Made by a program: the position numbers and the translations under genes. DNA of 27,343 bases from a bacterium (GTDB lineage Bacteria; Spirochaetota; Spirochaetia; JABEVK01): contig JAJXWL010000007.1 of the NCBI GenBank assembly GCA_021781625.1, positions 1 through 27,343 on the forward strand, written 5' to 3'. The notes beneath the pieces are model-generated. The model had not been told where the DNA came from, ran no database searches, and saw only the letters and a list, made by a program, of their open reading frames with translations. This document shows, piece by piece, positions 8,800 to 18,107 of this stretch; positions within the stretch are counted from its first letter, which is position 1, and each line of letters begins with the position of its first letter.

Positions 8800-11537
8800 A
8801 CAAAGTTCTGCTCTTGGGGGCCTTGTTGTGGGTGGGGGCGGCGGCTTGGGCTGAAACCCCTCACCACCTTTGGGCGGCTCTGGAACAAGCTTTCAACGCT
8901 CAGTCGTGGACAGAAACCGCCGAGTTGGGAACGAAGTTTCTTGAAACGTACCCCGATGATCCCCAGGCGGGCCCGGCCTGCTTTTTGAGGGGCATGGCGT
9001 TGTTGCGCTCAGGTCACCCAGAACAAGCCTTGGGGAGCTTTCAAAAAGCCGCTCGCCTGGTTTCTTCAGGGCCGCTCACCCAGCGCCTTCCTTTTTGGGA
9101 AGGATATGCTGCTTATAAAGCCGGCCTGTACTCAACGGCTGTGACTGCCTGGGAACACCAGACTAAGCTGAACCAAGACTCTGACCTAACGGCTCAAGCT
9201 TGGTTTTATTTGGGGCTGGCCCGTCAAAAGCTGGGGGAACCCTCAGCGGTTCTTGCCTGGACAAAATTCTTAGACCAGCCACGAGCCGACCAGCTCAAAC
9301 CCCAGGCGTTAATTCGTCTTGGTGATTTTCTTGTCAAACAACAGCCGGAACAGGCCCAAAATGCCTGGGAACGCCTCCTTCGAGACTACCCACATAGCTC
9401 GTTAGCCCCTGACGCCGCCTTAAGGGTGGCACCCTTGTTAGCCTCAAAGCGTCCAGGTCAAGAAGCTAGCCTGTTAGAACAAGTTTGGAAGAACCACCCC
9501 GACAGGGCCGGGGAGCTTTTACCCGTCCTGATTGATACTGAACAACGGCAAACCCACTGGGCTCGGGCGGCGTACTTTGCTAGGGCCTACCTCAAAGGTG
9601 AGTTACCGTCGTCTGTTCGTCAAAAAGTGTGGGCAGATTTAGCTTGGCTACAAACTCAACTTCGCGAAGACTCGGCGCTTTCTTGGGAAAAGGCAACCCA
9701 AGGTCCTGACGAAGAGCTTGCTGCCAAGGCCGAACTCTCGTGGGCTTTAGCTAAAGAAGCTTCGGGTCAAAGGTCAGAAGCCGCTGTAGGTTGCTATCGA
9801 TGGGCCGAGGAACATTCCCAGGCCCCAACCGAGGCACTCTTATGGAACTGCGTTCGGCTTTGGCGAGAACAAGAACGTTGGGAGCATGCCCAGAAAGCCC
9901 TAAAACTTTTACTACGTCGCTACCCCCGCTCTTCGCAGGTTCCTACCTACCTGCTCGAACAGGCAAAACTTGCACAACAGTTAGGAGACTCCAGCCAGGT
10001 ACTTCAAATTTGTCAACAATTGGGGACAAGTTATAGTTCTACCCCCCAGGCCCACGAAGGGCTCTATTTAATGGGCATGGTTTACCTGAATCGAGGGGAA
10101 CCTCTCAGGGCAGAAGGCTACTTCTACACGCTCATGGAGCGCCTCGGCAACGGTCAACCAAGCCAGGAGTCGGCAAACCCAGAGCAAAAGGACCTGTATT
10201 GGCGAGCATTGTTGGCACGGGGTATGGCGTTTTTGGACGGTGGCAAGAACGATCTGGCCCAAGCCAGTCTTAAGCGATTGATCAACGAAAGCCCCGAGGG
10301 CCCTTGGACAGGGGCCGCTTGGTCCGCGTTGGGTGCTGTGCTGTTCCGAGAGGCCCGTTATGACCAGGCGTCTGAGGCCTACGCCAAGGCCGTTGCCCAT
10401 CTGACTTTACCCGAACAGCTACCTGACCAGGAAAAGGCGGCCTGGTATCAGGCTCAGGCCTTAAGTACTGGGCAACTTTGGGCAAAAGCGGCACCCGCTT
10501 ATGCAGGTTTTGTCAAAACCTATCCCGAGTCCTCTCACCGACAAGAGGCCTTATTTTTAGAAGGTCTGTGTTTAGCGCGACAAGGAAAGCCCCAACAGGC
10601 TTTAGAGGTCTGGACACCGGAATTGACCAGCCGTTCCCCAACGTTACCCGCAGACTGGTGGGAAGAGGCCGCCGTCGCCGATCTTCAGCTGGGGCATGAG
10701 GCTCAAGCCTGGCAGCGCCTTGAACAGATGGCTGACCTTTACCATAAGACGCCTGAAGTTGTCGCGGAACTTTTCAATCATTGGGCTCAAACCGCGCAAA
10801 CCCTAGGTAAGGCCGAAGAGGCCGCGAAGGCCTACAGCTATGTGGTCGTACATTACCCTCAGACCAAGGCGGCCGAAATCGCTCTGCCACAAGCCGCAGG
10901 CGCCTTGGTTCAGCCGGGCGGGGATCTTCATCAAGCCTTTGCCCGCTATGCCCAATATTTTCATACCTACGGACGCACCATCGAGGCTGTTTCTGTTTTG
11001 AAGGCCGCCTGTCTGCAAATGAGCCGAGCGACTCCCCAAGGCTTTGCCCAATTCTATAAAATAGCAAAAACCTGGCCACTTTCACCCGAGGCTGAGACGG
11101 AATTGGAGCTTCAATGGTGGATCAGTCGCATTGATGTCGACTCTTCTGAGGCTCTCACAGCCTTAGCTAAGCTGGCAGGAACCGCCCCATGGGCGTCTCA
11201 ACGTTCCGAGGCGTTAAGGGCTGCAGGCCTTTGGGCCCTCCGCCAGCAAAAATATGATCAAGCGCGGGCTTTCTTAAAAGCGGCAAGCCGTCTCGGGGAT
11301 GATTTATCCATCTTTCAAGCTCGTTTGGCGTTGTCCGATTTAGCGGAACAGCAGGGCCAGCCTGAGACGGCCGCTCGGCTTTTAGAGTCCGCCGTCCGTC
11401 AGTCTGGCGAAGGGGTTCCCCAAGCCTTTCGCCTAAAGGCGCTTCAAAGCGCACTGTCGTTGTGGAAAAAGCTGAACCGTCCTGACGAGGTTACCCGTGT
11501 GAGAGCGCAAATATCCCAGGTAAAAGCCTCCTCGTAG
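8796..11537 (+). CDS. Large secreted tetratricopeptide-repeat protein
   Basis: A 913-residue protein with a Sec signal peptide (MNKVLLLGALLWVGAAAWA, cleavage after AWA). The mature part is almost entirely TPR or TPR-like helix pairs, for example ACFLRGMALLRSGHPEQAL, AWFYLGLARQKLGEPSAV and EALFLEGLCLARQGKPQQAL. There is no transmembrane helix after the signal and no lipobox cysteine, so it is probably a soluble periplasmic scaffold. It overlaps clpC by 4 bases (ATGA). No enzymatic motif is visible. Large periplasmic TPR proteins often serve envelope assembly, but nothing here fixes the role. Confidence 0.85.
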   Translation: MNKVLLLGALLWVGAAAWAETPHHLWAALEQAFNAQSWTETAELGTKFLETYPDDPQAGPACFLRGMALLRSGHPEQALGSFQKAARLVSSGPLTQRLPFWEGYAAYKAGLYSTAVTAWEHQTKLNQDSDLTAQAWFYLGLARQKLGEPSAVLAWTKFLDQPRADQLKPQALIRLGDFLVKQQPEQAQNAWERLLRDYPHSSLAPDAALRVAPLLASKRPGQEASLLEQVWKNHPDRAGELLPVLIDTEQRQTHWARAAYFARAYLKGELPSSVRQKVWADLAWLQTQLREDSALSWEKATQGPDEELAAKAELSWALAKEASGQRSEAAVGCYRWAEEHSQAPTEALLWNCVRLWREQERWEHAQKALKLLLRRYPRSSQVPTYLLEQAKLAQQLGDSSQVLQICQQLGTSYSSTPQAHEGLYLMGMVYLNRGEPLRAEGYFYTLMERLGNGQPSQESANPEQKDLYWRALLARGMAFLDGGKNDLAQASLKRLINESPEGPWTGAAWSALGAVLFREARYDQASEAYAKAVAHLTLPEQLPDQEKAAWYQAQALSTGQLWAKAAPAYAGFVKTYPESSHRQEALFLEGLCLARQGKPQQALEVWTPELTSRSPTLPADWWEEAAVADLQLGHEAQAWQRLEQMADLYHKTPEVVAELFNHWAQTAQTLGKAEEAAKAYSYVVVHYPQTKAAEIALPQAAGALVQPGGDLHQAFARYAQYFHTYGRTIEAVSVLKAACLQMSRATPQGFAQFYKIAKTWPLSPEAETELELQWWISRIDVDSSEALTALAKLAGTAPWASQRSEALRAAGLWALRQQKYDQARAFLKAASRLGDDLSIFQARLALSDLAEQQGQPETAARLLESAVRQSGEGVPQAFRLKALQSALSLWKKLNRPDEVTRVRAQISQVKASS

Positions 11538-11540
11538 CTC

Positions 11541-11569
11541 TTTACAGCTTGCTCTGTTTTGTGTATAAT
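11541..11569 (+). promoter_or_regulatory. Sigma-70-type promoter of rpoZ-miaA
   Basis: TTTACA (11541-11546), a 17-base spacer and a perfect TATAAT (11564-11569) lie just after the end of the large TPR gene. Transcription would begin near 11576, giving a short leader before the AGGAGG at 11581-11586. This is the best promoter match in the window. Confidence 0.8.
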
Positions 11570-11591
11570 TTTTTGTCTTTAGGAGGCCGCT

Positions 11592-11783
11592 TTGGGTATT
11601 TGCTTGGATAGGATTGTCGATTTTGACGGCAACATTTACGAGGTAACCAACGCCGTGATTCGTCGGTCGAGACAAATCACAGAAGTCGGCGATGACGATC
11701 TTGAACAAAACAACAATAAAATCGTTTCCACAGCGTTAACTCAGATCTTCTCGAAAAAAGTTGAGTATCAGCTCCAAGACTAA
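11592..11783 (+). CDS. rpoZ: DNA-directed RNA polymerase omega subunit
   Basis: Omega aids assembly of the beta-prime subunit into RNA polymerase. The 63-residue product carries the compact form seen in spirochaetes: FDGNIYEVTNAVIRRSRQI, then an acidic DDDLEQNNNKIVSTALTQIF and a KKVEYQL end, recalling the family pattern of NxYExT, polar Arg pair and K-x-V-x2-A. The start is TTG, 5 bases after a perfect AGGAGG. It overlaps miaA by 23 bases, so the two are coupled. The family call rests on short motifs; length and neighbourhood support it. Confidence 0.75.
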   Translation: MGICLDRIVDFDGNIYEVTNAVIRRSRQITEVGDDDLEQNNNKIVSTALTQIFSKKVEYQLQD

Positions 11784-12687
11784 ACCAGTTGTGCTTGTTT
11801 TTGGTCCGACAGGAGTGGGGAAAACCCGCTTCCTGATCGACCACGCCTCAGCTTTCGGCGAGGTTGTCACTGTCGATTCTGTTCAGGTGTACCGTCGCCT
11901 TGATATAGGCTCGGCCAAACCTAGCCTTGAAGAACGTTCTGCAATTCCCCACCATTTGTTAGATATTGTTGATCCGCGCGAAAGTTTCGACGTAGGGGCT
12001 TTTCTTGCTCACGCCGAAAGTGTTCTTCCGGGCATCCATGGTCGAGAAAAAATTCCTGTGCTTTGTGGGGGCACGGCTTTTTACTTTTGGAATTTTATCT
12101 ATGGGTTGCCTCTAACGCCAGCCTCTGACCCCGAGATTCGTCTGCAAGCCGAAAAAGATTTAGCACTTTGGGGTTTTTCCGGGCTAAAAGAACGCTATAG
12201 CAAGCTTGATCCTGTTACCGCTCAACGCTTGGGCGCTCAGGATGTTTACCGCTGGACTAGAGCCTGGGAAGTTTTTTTGCAAACAGGTAAACCGTTGTCG
12301 GCGTTTGCCCGCCCCCAGCAACCTCGTTCCGATTATCAACTTGAGATTTTTTCCTTGGAACGCCCTAAAGAAGAGCTATCACGCCGTTTAGATGAACGAA
12401 TCGATCAAATGCTTGCGGAGGGACTTCTTGACGAGATTCAAGGACTGTTGAGTGACGGCTATTCTGAAAAAGATCCTGGCTTAAGGGCCATAGGCTACGC
12501 CGAGTTTTTACCGTGGCTTGTTCATGGTCAAGGAAGCCGCGATGGGGCAATTCAAGCCTTGCGGTGGCATTCGCGCCAGTACGCCAAACGACAACGCACC
12601 TTTTTTCGCCGAATTGAGGGCGCGCAGGCCGTGAATCCTGATAATCCAGAACCCTTTCTTGAGGTATTGCGCCAGTTGACGAGGTAG
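11761..12687 (+). CDS. miaA: tRNA dimethylallyltransferase
   Basis: MiaA adds a dimethylallyl group to A37 of tRNAs that read U-starting codons. The 308-residue product has the P-loop GPTGVGKT (15-22), then VDSVQVYRRLDIGSAKPS (substrate-binding DSxQxY), PHHLLDIVDP, VLCGGTAFYF and the RAWEVFLQTGKPLS and GLRAIGYAEF blocks. The start is TTG at 11761 inside the end of rpoZ. No ATG lies before the P-loop, so this start is preferred. The next promoter lies across its last codons. Confidence 0.95.
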   Translation: MSISSKTKPVVLVFGPTGVGKTRFLIDHASAFGEVVTVDSVQVYRRLDIGSAKPSLEERSAIPHHLLDIVDPRESFDVGAFLAHAESVLPGIHGREKIPVLCGGTAFYFWNFIYGLPLTPASDPEIRLQAEKDLALWGFSGLKERYSKLDPVTAQRLGAQDVYRWTRAWEVFLQTGKPLSAFARPQQPRSDYQLEIFSLERPKEELSRRLDERIDQMLAEGLLDEIQGLLSDGYSEKDPGLRAIGYAEFLPWLVHGQGSRDGAIQALRWHSRQYAKRQRTFFRRIEGAQAVNPDNPEPFLEVLRQLTR

Positions 12688-12704
12688 AAGGGTACCGTTA
12701 TACT
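12676..12704 (+). promoter_or_regulatory. Sigma-70-type promoter inside the end of miaA
   Basis: TTGACG (12676-12681), a 17-base spacer and TATACT (12699-12704) overlap the last miaA codons and stop. The predicted start near 12711 gives a leader of about 22 bases before the next gene, including AAGGAG at 12721-12726. It would allow strong expression of the mini ribosomal protein independent of rpoZ-miaA. Confidence 0.72.
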
Positions 12705-12732
12705 CTCTGAATCATTTCGGAAGGAGCGCACC

Positions 12733-12828
12733 GTGCCCTGTGGACGCAAACGGAAAAAGAAAAAGATCGCCACGCATAAACGTAAAAAGAAGCTGAGAAA
12801 AAACCGCCACAAGAAGAGAATCCGCTAG
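12733..12828 (+). CDS. AURKAIP1/COX24 (mS38-type) mini ribosomal protein
   Basis: A 31-residue, extremely basic peptide starting at GTG 6 bases after AAGGAG. Its sequence runs MPCGRKRKKKK, IATHKRKKKLRK, NRHKKRIR. This matches from memory the bacterial AURKAIP1/COX24 family, tiny proteins akin to mitochondrial mS38 and mycobacterial bS22 that bind the small subunit. The KxATHKRKKxLRKNRHKK core is nearly diagnostic. It has its own strong promoter, as expected for a ribosomal component. It lies 8 bases upstream of the FlgH-like gene. It is easily missed by gene callers because of its size and GTG start. Confidence 0.85.
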   Translation: MPCGRKRKKKKIATHKRKKKLRKNRHKKRIR

Positions 12829-12836
12829 GAAACCTC

Positions 12837-13466
12837 ATGAGAGCAGGTTGGTTGTTGCTTTTCCTGCTTATGGCGGCGCTGGCAGGCGCAGAGTCCCTTT
12901 GGGCCCCCGGGTCCAAAGGTTATTACTCAGGGGTGCAGACTTTGCATCAGGGAGACTTTCTTCACGTTATTCTGACGGGAGAAGCCTCCCTTTCTTTTAA
13001 AGCGGCTCGTACGTCTAATCAGGCGGTCTCGCTGGATTTTGGTAGTGCTGCAGGGTTGAACTTACCCCCCGGAACCACCTCGGGCGGCGAAAAGCTTGCT
13101 TTGGATTCGCAGTGGAAGGTAAAGAACTTTTCATTAACCGTTCGTGTTGTCTCTGTTGACCCCTCCGGAGTGGCACAGATTGAGGGCAGTAGGACGCTTC
13201 AGGTGTCAGGTGGTTTGGACACCTTAACTTTGACAGGAACGGTTGATCCCCGCTCGGTTGAGGGGCAAACGGTGGCCTGGCAAAACGTTGCCGACCTTAA
13301 CCTTGTCTATACTAGTGCCGCCGCTGGGACCAAACCGGTGGTTACAGCACAAGATTATGGTCCCGACCACCAGCTCACCAAAGAAAAACAGGAACAGCTA
13401 AAACGAGAATACCTCAACCGTTTTTTAAGCGGATTTTTTTCTGAGGGAACCAAAAAAGCTCCTTGA
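12837..13466 (+). CDS. FlgH-like flagellar L-ring protein
   Basis: A 209-residue exported protein. The signal peptide runs over residues 1-18 (WLLLFLLMAALAGA) and has no lipobox cysteine, unlike classical FlgH lipoproteins. The mature part follows FlgH order. It begins SLWAPGSKGYYSG, then QGDFLHVILTGEASLSFKA corresponds to the GDxLxVxIxExxSAS block. SLTVRVVSVDPSGVAQIEG corresponds to VxxVLPNGNLxIxG, and LTLTGTVDPRSVEGQTVAW and VADLNLVYTS to GVVxPxxIxxxNTV and VADAxIxY. The C-terminus is a charged helix ending KKAP. No other flagellar gene is nearby. It shares a promoter with the mini ribosomal protein. Confidence 0.72.
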   Translation: MRAGWLLLFLLMAALAGAESLWAPGSKGYYSGVQTLHQGDFLHVILTGEASLSFKAARTSNQAVSLDFGSAAGLNLPPGTTSGGEKLALDSQWKVKNFSLTVRVVSVDPSGVAQIEGSRTLQVSGGLDTLTLTGTVDPRSVEGQTVAWQNVADLNLVYTSAAAGTKPVVTAQDYGPDHQLTKEKQEQLKREYLNRFLSGFFSEGTKKAP

Positions 13467-13492
13467 CAGGGTAGCGGGAAACAGGCTATTTT
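13463..13492 (+). promoter_or_regulatory. Promoter of the tRNA-Gln gene
   Basis: A perfect TTGACA (13463-13468) overlaps the stop of the FlgH-like gene. An 18-base spacer leads to TATTTT (13487-13492). Start would be near 13499, about 11 bases before the mature tRNA. Confidence 0.6.
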
Positions 13493-13509
13493 TTCCGACG
13501 AAGTTTAAT

Positions 13510-13580
13510 TTCCGGGTGGTGTAATGGTAGCACTACAGACTCTGGATCTGTTTGTGAGGGTTCAAATCCTTCCCCGGAAG
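13510..13580 (+). tRNA. tRNA-Gln (anticodon CUG)
   Basis: A complete cloverleaf can be folded by hand. The acceptor TTCCGGG (13510-13516) pairs perfectly with CCCGGAA (13573-13579), and the discriminator is G13580. The D arm is GTG/CAC around TAATGGTAG. The anticodon stem ACAGA/TCTGT encloses loop CTCTGGA, giving anticodon CTG. The T arm is GAGGG-TTCAAAT-CCTTC. CCA is not encoded and must be added after transcription. It reads CAG codons. Promoter and terminator closely flank it. Confidence 0.95.
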
Positions 13581-13594
13581 AATTGTTTTTTGGT

Positions 13595-13623
13595 AAAAAC
13601 CGGCAGACAGCCGGTTTTTTTTT
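13595..13623 (+). terminator. Intrinsic terminator after tRNA-Gln
   Basis: The stem AAAAACCGGC (13595-13604) pairs perfectly with GCCGGTTTTT (13610-13619) across a 5-base AGACA loop, and the T tract continues to 13623. It closes the tRNA unit. Transcription of carA therefore needs read-through or a promoter in 13624-13685, where I see no convincing match. Confidence 0.92.
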
Positions 13624-13685
13624 AATCTGTAGTTTTCTGTCCAAGATACGGTGGTGTTTGGGGCGAGAACGAAGGTGAGGGGCAA

Positions 13686-14864
13686 ATGCGCGAATCCGTA
13701 TGTTTGTTTTTGCAGGATGGGACCTTCTACCCTGGCCGATCGGTGGGTAAGGCGGCCTTTCGGGTAGACCAGTTGATCGCGGGCCATGCGGATCGCAAGG
13801 GTGCCGGCGAAGTTGTCTTTAACACGGGTATGACCGGTTATCACGAAGTTCTGACCGATCCTTCGTACACGGCGCAGATCGTGGTGATGACCTATCCCCA
13901 TGCGGGCAACTACGGCACTTTGGATCAATGGTCTGAAATTGGCCCTGAAGAGGGGGTCACTCGACAGGGTATTAAATGCTCGGCGCTCGTGATGAGGTCA
14001 TATTACGAAGGCCCTGTACCCGAGGGACGCTTAACTTTAGAGAAGTTCTTGCAGAAACATGACACCCCGGCCATAACAGGGGTTGATACGAGACGGTTAA
14101 CCCTCCACCTGAGGGAACACGGGGCTCAGAATGGGGTGATTGTAGCCATTGCTGGTGATTCACCCAGTGAAGCCGAGCGACAAGCGGCCCTGGCCTACTT
14201 AGCCGGGTTCCCCTCAATGGAAGGTTGTGACTTGACTCCTGAGGTCGGTACTGAGGCCCCTGCCGAGTTTGGCGAAGGGGATGGCCCGCGCTTGGTTTTG
14301 GTCGACTCGGGCATCAAAATGAACATTGTTCGCGAAATTGTTTCACGGGGAGCACGAGTAACGGTTTTGCCAGACTCATCGACAGCCGAAGAAATCCTTG
14401 CACGAAAGCCTGATGCTGTTTTATATTCCTCGGGCCCTGGTGACCCCGCAGTTCTTGGTACCCAGATCGCGTTAATTCGAACCTTGATGGCGCGCCTGCC
14501 TGTCTTTGGTATTTGCTTAGGCCACCAATTGATATCGTTGGCACTGGGGGCAAAAACCTACAAAATGAAATTTGGTCATCACGGTGTAAATCACCCTGTA
14601 CGGGATGAACTTACCGGAAAGGTGTTTGTGACAACTCAGAATCACGGGTTTGCCGTCGAGGAGGCCAGCCTTCCCCCCGACGTTGGAGTGTGGTTCCGCA
14701 ATGCCAATGACGGAACAATTGAAGGAATCTACCATAAAACCTTACCCGTTAAATGCGCTCAATTTCACCCCGAAGCTTGTCCCGGCCCCCATGATTCGGC
14801 ATGGATCTTCCAGTCGTTTCTTGATGTGCTCAAAGCGCAACCCCGGCAAGCAGGAAAACTTTAA
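13686..14864 (+). CDS. carA: Carbamoyl-phosphate synthase small (glutaminase) subunit
   Basis: CarA hydrolyses glutamine and passes ammonia to CarB for carbamoyl phosphate, used for pyrimidines and arginine. The 392-residue product has the N-terminal CPSase domain (VVFNTGMTGYHEVLTDPSY) and a class I amidotransferase domain. The catalytic triad is visible: C277 in GICLGHQ, with H361 and E363 in FHPEACPGPHD. The ATG at 13686 is 5 bases after a G-rich GGTGAGGGG site. It is followed 9 bases later by carB. No PyrR or arginine-box signal was recognised upstream. Confidence 0.97.
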   Translation: MRESVCLFLQDGTFYPGRSVGKAAFRVDQLIAGHADRKGAGEVVFNTGMTGYHEVLTDPSYTAQIVVMTYPHAGNYGTLDQWSEIGPEEGVTRQGIKCSALVMRSYYEGPVPEGRLTLEKFLQKHDTPAITGVDTRRLTLHLREHGAQNGVIVAIAGDSPSEAERQAALAYLAGFPSMEGCDLTPEVGTEAPAEFGEGDGPRLVLVDSGIKMNIVREIVSRGARVTVLPDSSTAEEILARKPDAVLYSSGPGDPAVLGTQIALIRTLMARLPVFGICLGHQLISLALGAKTYKMKFGHHGVNHPVRDELTGKVFVTTQNHGFAVEEASLPPDVGVWFRNANDGTIEGIYHKTLPVKCAQFHPEACPGPHDSAWIFQSFLDVLKAQPRQAGKL

Positions 14865-14873
14865 GGAGAATCT

Positions 14874-17800
14874 ATGCCCGCTCGAAAAGATCTGAAAAAA
14901 ATCCTGCTGATTGGTTCTGGCCCTATTGTGATCGGTCAGGCGTGCGAATTTGACTACTCGGGTACGCAAGCGGTCAAAGCCCTTAAAGAGGAGGGGTATC
15001 AGGTCGTTTTGATCAACCCCAATCCCGCAACCATGATGACCACTCCCGGCCTAGCCGACACCGTATACATGGAACCTCTGACTCCCGATTACATGGAAAA
15101 AATCCTCCAGACGGAACGCCCCGATGCGGTCATTTCGACCATGGGCGGCCAAACCGCCCTCAACTTGGCTCTCAAAATGTCAGAATTGGGTTTGTTAGAA
15201 AAGTACGGTGTCGAGGTCATCGGTGCCAATATCGAGGCGATTCGGCTAGCCGAAGATCGCGGTTTGTTCAAAAAACGCATGGCAGAAATTGGCCTGGAAA
15301 GTCCCCGCTCCAAGCTCGTCAGTAATTATGACGAAGCTCGGGAGTTAGAACTCGACCCGGGCTTTCCGTTGATCTTGCGGCCTAGCTTTACCCTGGGGGG
15401 GATGGGCGGGGCTATTGCTCGCACAGCCGAAGAGTTTCGCCCCCTGTTGGAACGTGCCTTAGCTGAGTCGCCTGTTCATACGTGCTTGGTCGAAGAATCT
15501 CTTATTGGCTGGAAAGAATTCGAGATGGAGGTCATGCGCGATAAAAATGATAATGCGATCGTCGTGTGTTCCATTGAAAATATTGACCCCATGGGCGTTC
15601 ATACTGGCGACTCGATTACCATAGCGCCTATTCAAACCCTCAGTGACCGTGAATATCAGCAAATGCGTACCGCGTCGATCGAAGTTTTGCGGGCGGTTGG
15701 CGTAGACTGCGGTGGTTCAAACGTTCAGTTTGCCGTCAACCCTGCCAATGGCCGCATGGTGGTTATTGAAATGAACCCCCGCGTTTCGCGCTCCTCGGCC
15801 TTGGCGTCAAAAGCTACCGGGTTTCCGATTGCCAAGTGTTCGGCTCGCCTGGCCGTGGGCTACAGTTTGGATGAGGTCGTCAACGAAATTACCGGCAAAA
15901 CGGTTTCGTGTTTTGAACCCGCCTTGGACTACTGTGCTGTCAAGGTTCCCCGCTTCGAGTTAGAAAAATTCCCTGCAGGATACAAAACCCTGGGAACTCA
16001 GATGAAATCCGTGGGTGAATCTTTGGCTTTGGGGCGGACCGCCCTCGAGGCCCTCAACAAGGCTCTTCGGGCGGCCGAAATTGGGTTTCAAAACCTCCAA
16101 GAGCTTCCGGTTACCGACCAAGAGTTGGCGCCAATGCTTGATACCTTGCATCCCAGGCGATTGCTGGCGGCTTTTACCTATTTAAAACGGCAAGGTCCTT
16201 CAGCCCTTCCCGAGGTACAAAAACGAACGGGGTTTGACCCTTGGTTCCTGTACCTCATTTTGGAACAGCTTGAGTTAGAAGGCCGCCTCAAGGCGCACGG
16301 GCTCACGGCAGCGTTGGTTCTTGAAGCCAAGCAAGCTGGCCTTTCGGACCCGTATATTGCTTCTTTAGTAGGTAAAACCGCTGGGGAGGTCGAAGCCTTC
16401 CGTGAACAGCACAACCTCCACGCTGGGTATCACTTTGTTGATACTTGTGCTGGCGAGTTTGAAGCGCAGACCCCCTTCTTTTACTCGACGTGGGGCGAAA
16501 TTGATGAAGGCGGGTCCAGCGGCGCCTCAACGGTGGCCATCTTGGGCTCAGGACCTAACCGCATTGGTCAAGGCCTTGAGTTTGACACCGGTTGTACTTT
16601 GGCGTCGTTGGCTTTTCGCAAGTTGGGCCGAAAAACCATCATTATCAATTCGAACCCCGAAACGGTATCGACCGACTACAATGTTTCGGACCGATTGTTC
16701 ATCGAGCCTCTTACCCCCGAACATGTCAAAGAAATTCTTCGCAAAGAAGGGGTTCGTGACGTTGTTGTGCAATTAGGGGGGCAGACTCCTTTAAATATGG
16801 CCGAGGAGTTGCAAGGTTGGGGGGCCCGTATCCTGGGAACCAGCCTGGCCGGCATCGACGCCACCGAAGACCGAGGGTTGTTTTCGCAGTTAGTGACGCG
16901 TTTAGGACTTCGTCAGCCTGCCAACCGCAAGGCGGCGAATCCCGAAGAAGTACGGCGTTTTGCCGCCGAAATCGGCTTTCCTGTTCTGTTGCGTCCCAGT
17001 TTTGTCCTGGGCGGACGCTCCATGTTTATCGCCAGCACTCCCGAGGATTTAGAAATCTTCTTTACCAAAGGCGTAACGATGAACGAAAAACGTCCCGTCT
17101 TGGTGGATCAATTCTTAGAGGATGCTTTTGAGTACGACCTGGATGCCGTCAGTGACGGTAAAAATGTGTATATCGGCGGAATCATGGAGCATATCGAAGC
17201 CGCAGGTATTCACTCGGGCGATTCGGCTTGTGTTTTTCCCGCCTACATGACCAAGCCGCATATTATCCAAGAAATGATTGACGCCACGGTCAAAATTGCC
17301 CGTGATTTGCCGGTAATCGGCTTTCTCAACATCCAATTTGCCGAAAAAGACGGCCTTTTGTACATCCTCGAAGTCAACCCCCGGGCAAGTCGCACGGTGC
17401 CGTTCTTGTCCAAAGCCTCTGGGGTCAATTTGGTCGAGACCGGGGTGCGGGTTTGGTCAGGTGAGAGTCTAGCTTCACAAGGCTTAGTCAAAGAAAACGG
17501 GATTGGCGTGGGAACTTGTTTGACGGGTTGGGCTGTGAAAGAAGCCGTGTTCTCGTTTGACCGTTTTCAAGACCTAGACCCGATGCTGGGACCAGAAATG
17601 AAATCCACTGGTGAGACGATGGGGACGGGGGCAAGCTTTGGCGAGGCCTATGCAAAAGCTCAAGCTGGGGTGGGAACGACACTCCCGACCTCTGGAAAAG
17701 TCTTCGTGTCGGTGCATGACTTAGACAAAGATTCTATCCTGCCCATCGTCAAGGACTTATACCAACTAGGGTTTAGTGTTGCCGCAACCCCGGGGACTGC

Positions 17801-18098
17801 CGAGTTCCTTGGTCAGCAGGGTATTCCTGCCGAGGCTGTTCAAAAGATCCAAAAAGGGCACCCGAATGTCATTGACCTTATGCGTTCAGGAGCAGTACAT
17901 CTGCTAATCAATACGCCCAAAGGACGCTACAGTCACTCGGACGATGCGCAAATTCGTATTGAAGCCGTGCGAAAAAAAATCCCTTACACCACTACTGTTT
18001 CGGCGGCAAGGGCAACGGTCGAAGGAATCAAGTACCTTTCGAAAAAAGAATTTATCGTAAGACCCATGCCTAACCAGAACGGACCATTGAACTTCTAG
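14874..18098 (+). CDS. carB: Carbamoyl-phosphate synthase large subunit
   Basis: CarB makes carbamoyl phosphate from bicarbonate, ammonia and two ATP. The 1074-residue protein has the expected duplicated design. The first half has [20 protein letters not shown]-grasp motifs and [20 protein letters not shown]. An oligomerisation region follows. The second half has [26 protein letters not shown] and [22 protein letters not shown]-terminal MGS-like allosteric domain (about 940-1074) carries [13 protein letters not shown] and INTPKG. Length and landmarks are normal. An AAGGAG precedes the ATG. Its end lies 9 bases from the convergent kinase gene. Confidence 0.98.
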   Translation: MPARKDLKKILLIGSGPIVIGQACEFDYSGTQAVKALKEEGYQVVLINPNPATMMTTPGLADTVYMEPLTPDYMEKILQTERPDAVISTMGGQTALNLALKMSELGLLEKYGVEVIGANIEAIRLAEDRGLFKKRMAEIGLESPRSKLVSNYDEARELELDPGFPLILRPSFTLGGMGGAIARTAEEFRPLLERALAESPVHTCLVEESLIGWKEFEMEVMRDKNDNAIVVCSIENIDPMGVHTGDSITIAPIQTLSDREYQQMRTASIEVLRAVGVDCGGSNVQFAVNPANGRMVVIEMNPRVSRSSALASKATGFPIAKCSARLAVGYSLDEVVNEITGKTVSCFEPALDYCAVKVPRFELEKFPAGYKTLGTQMKSVGESLALGRTALEALNKALRAAEIGFQNLQELPVTDQELAPMLDTLHPRRLLAAFTYLKRQGPSALPEVQKRTGFDPWFLYLILEQLELEGRLKAHGLTAALVLEAKQAGLSDPYIASLVGKTAGEVEAFREQHNLHAGYHFVDTCAGEFEAQTPFFYSTWGEIDEGGSSGASTVAILGSGPNRIGQGLEFDTGCTLASLAFRKLGRKTIIINSNPETVSTDYNVSDRLFIEPLTPEHVKEILRKEGVRDVVVQLGGQTPLNMAEELQGWGARILGTSLAGIDATEDRGLFSQLVTRLGLRQPANRKAANPEEVRRFAAEIGFPVLLRPSFVLGGRSMFIASTPEDLEIFFTKGVTMNEKRPVLVDQFLEDAFEYDLDAVSDGKNVYIGGIMEHIEAAGIHSGDSACVFPAYMTKPHIIQEMIDATVKIARDLPVIGFLNIQFAEKDGLLYILEVNPRASRTVPFLSKASGVNLVETGVRVWSGESLASQGLVKENGIGVGTCLTGWAVKEAVFSFDRFQDLDPMLGPEMKSTGETMGTGASFGEAYAKAQAGVGTTLPTSGKVFVSVHDLDKDSILPIVKDLYQLGFSVAATPGTAEFLGQQGIPAEAVQKIQKGHPNVIDLMRSGAVHLLINTPKGRYSHSDDAQIRIEAVRKKIPYTTTVSAARATVEGIKYLSKKEFIVRPMPNQNGPLNF

Positions 18099-18107
18099 GC
18101 GAAAGGT

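Noticed and set aside
10068..11085. Overlapping antisense ORFs within the large TPR gene
   Set aside because: GC-rich repeat coding leaves long open antisense frames. None shows motifs or start signals.
13624..13685. Riboswitch, attenuator or PyrR site before carA
   Set aside because: The only strong hairpin is the tRNA terminator. The remaining 62 bases show no anti-terminator pairing or recognised leader peptide.
16402..16776. 124-codon plus-strand ORF inside carB
   Set aside because: It is out of frame with the carB ATP-grasp coding sequence and has no motif of its own.
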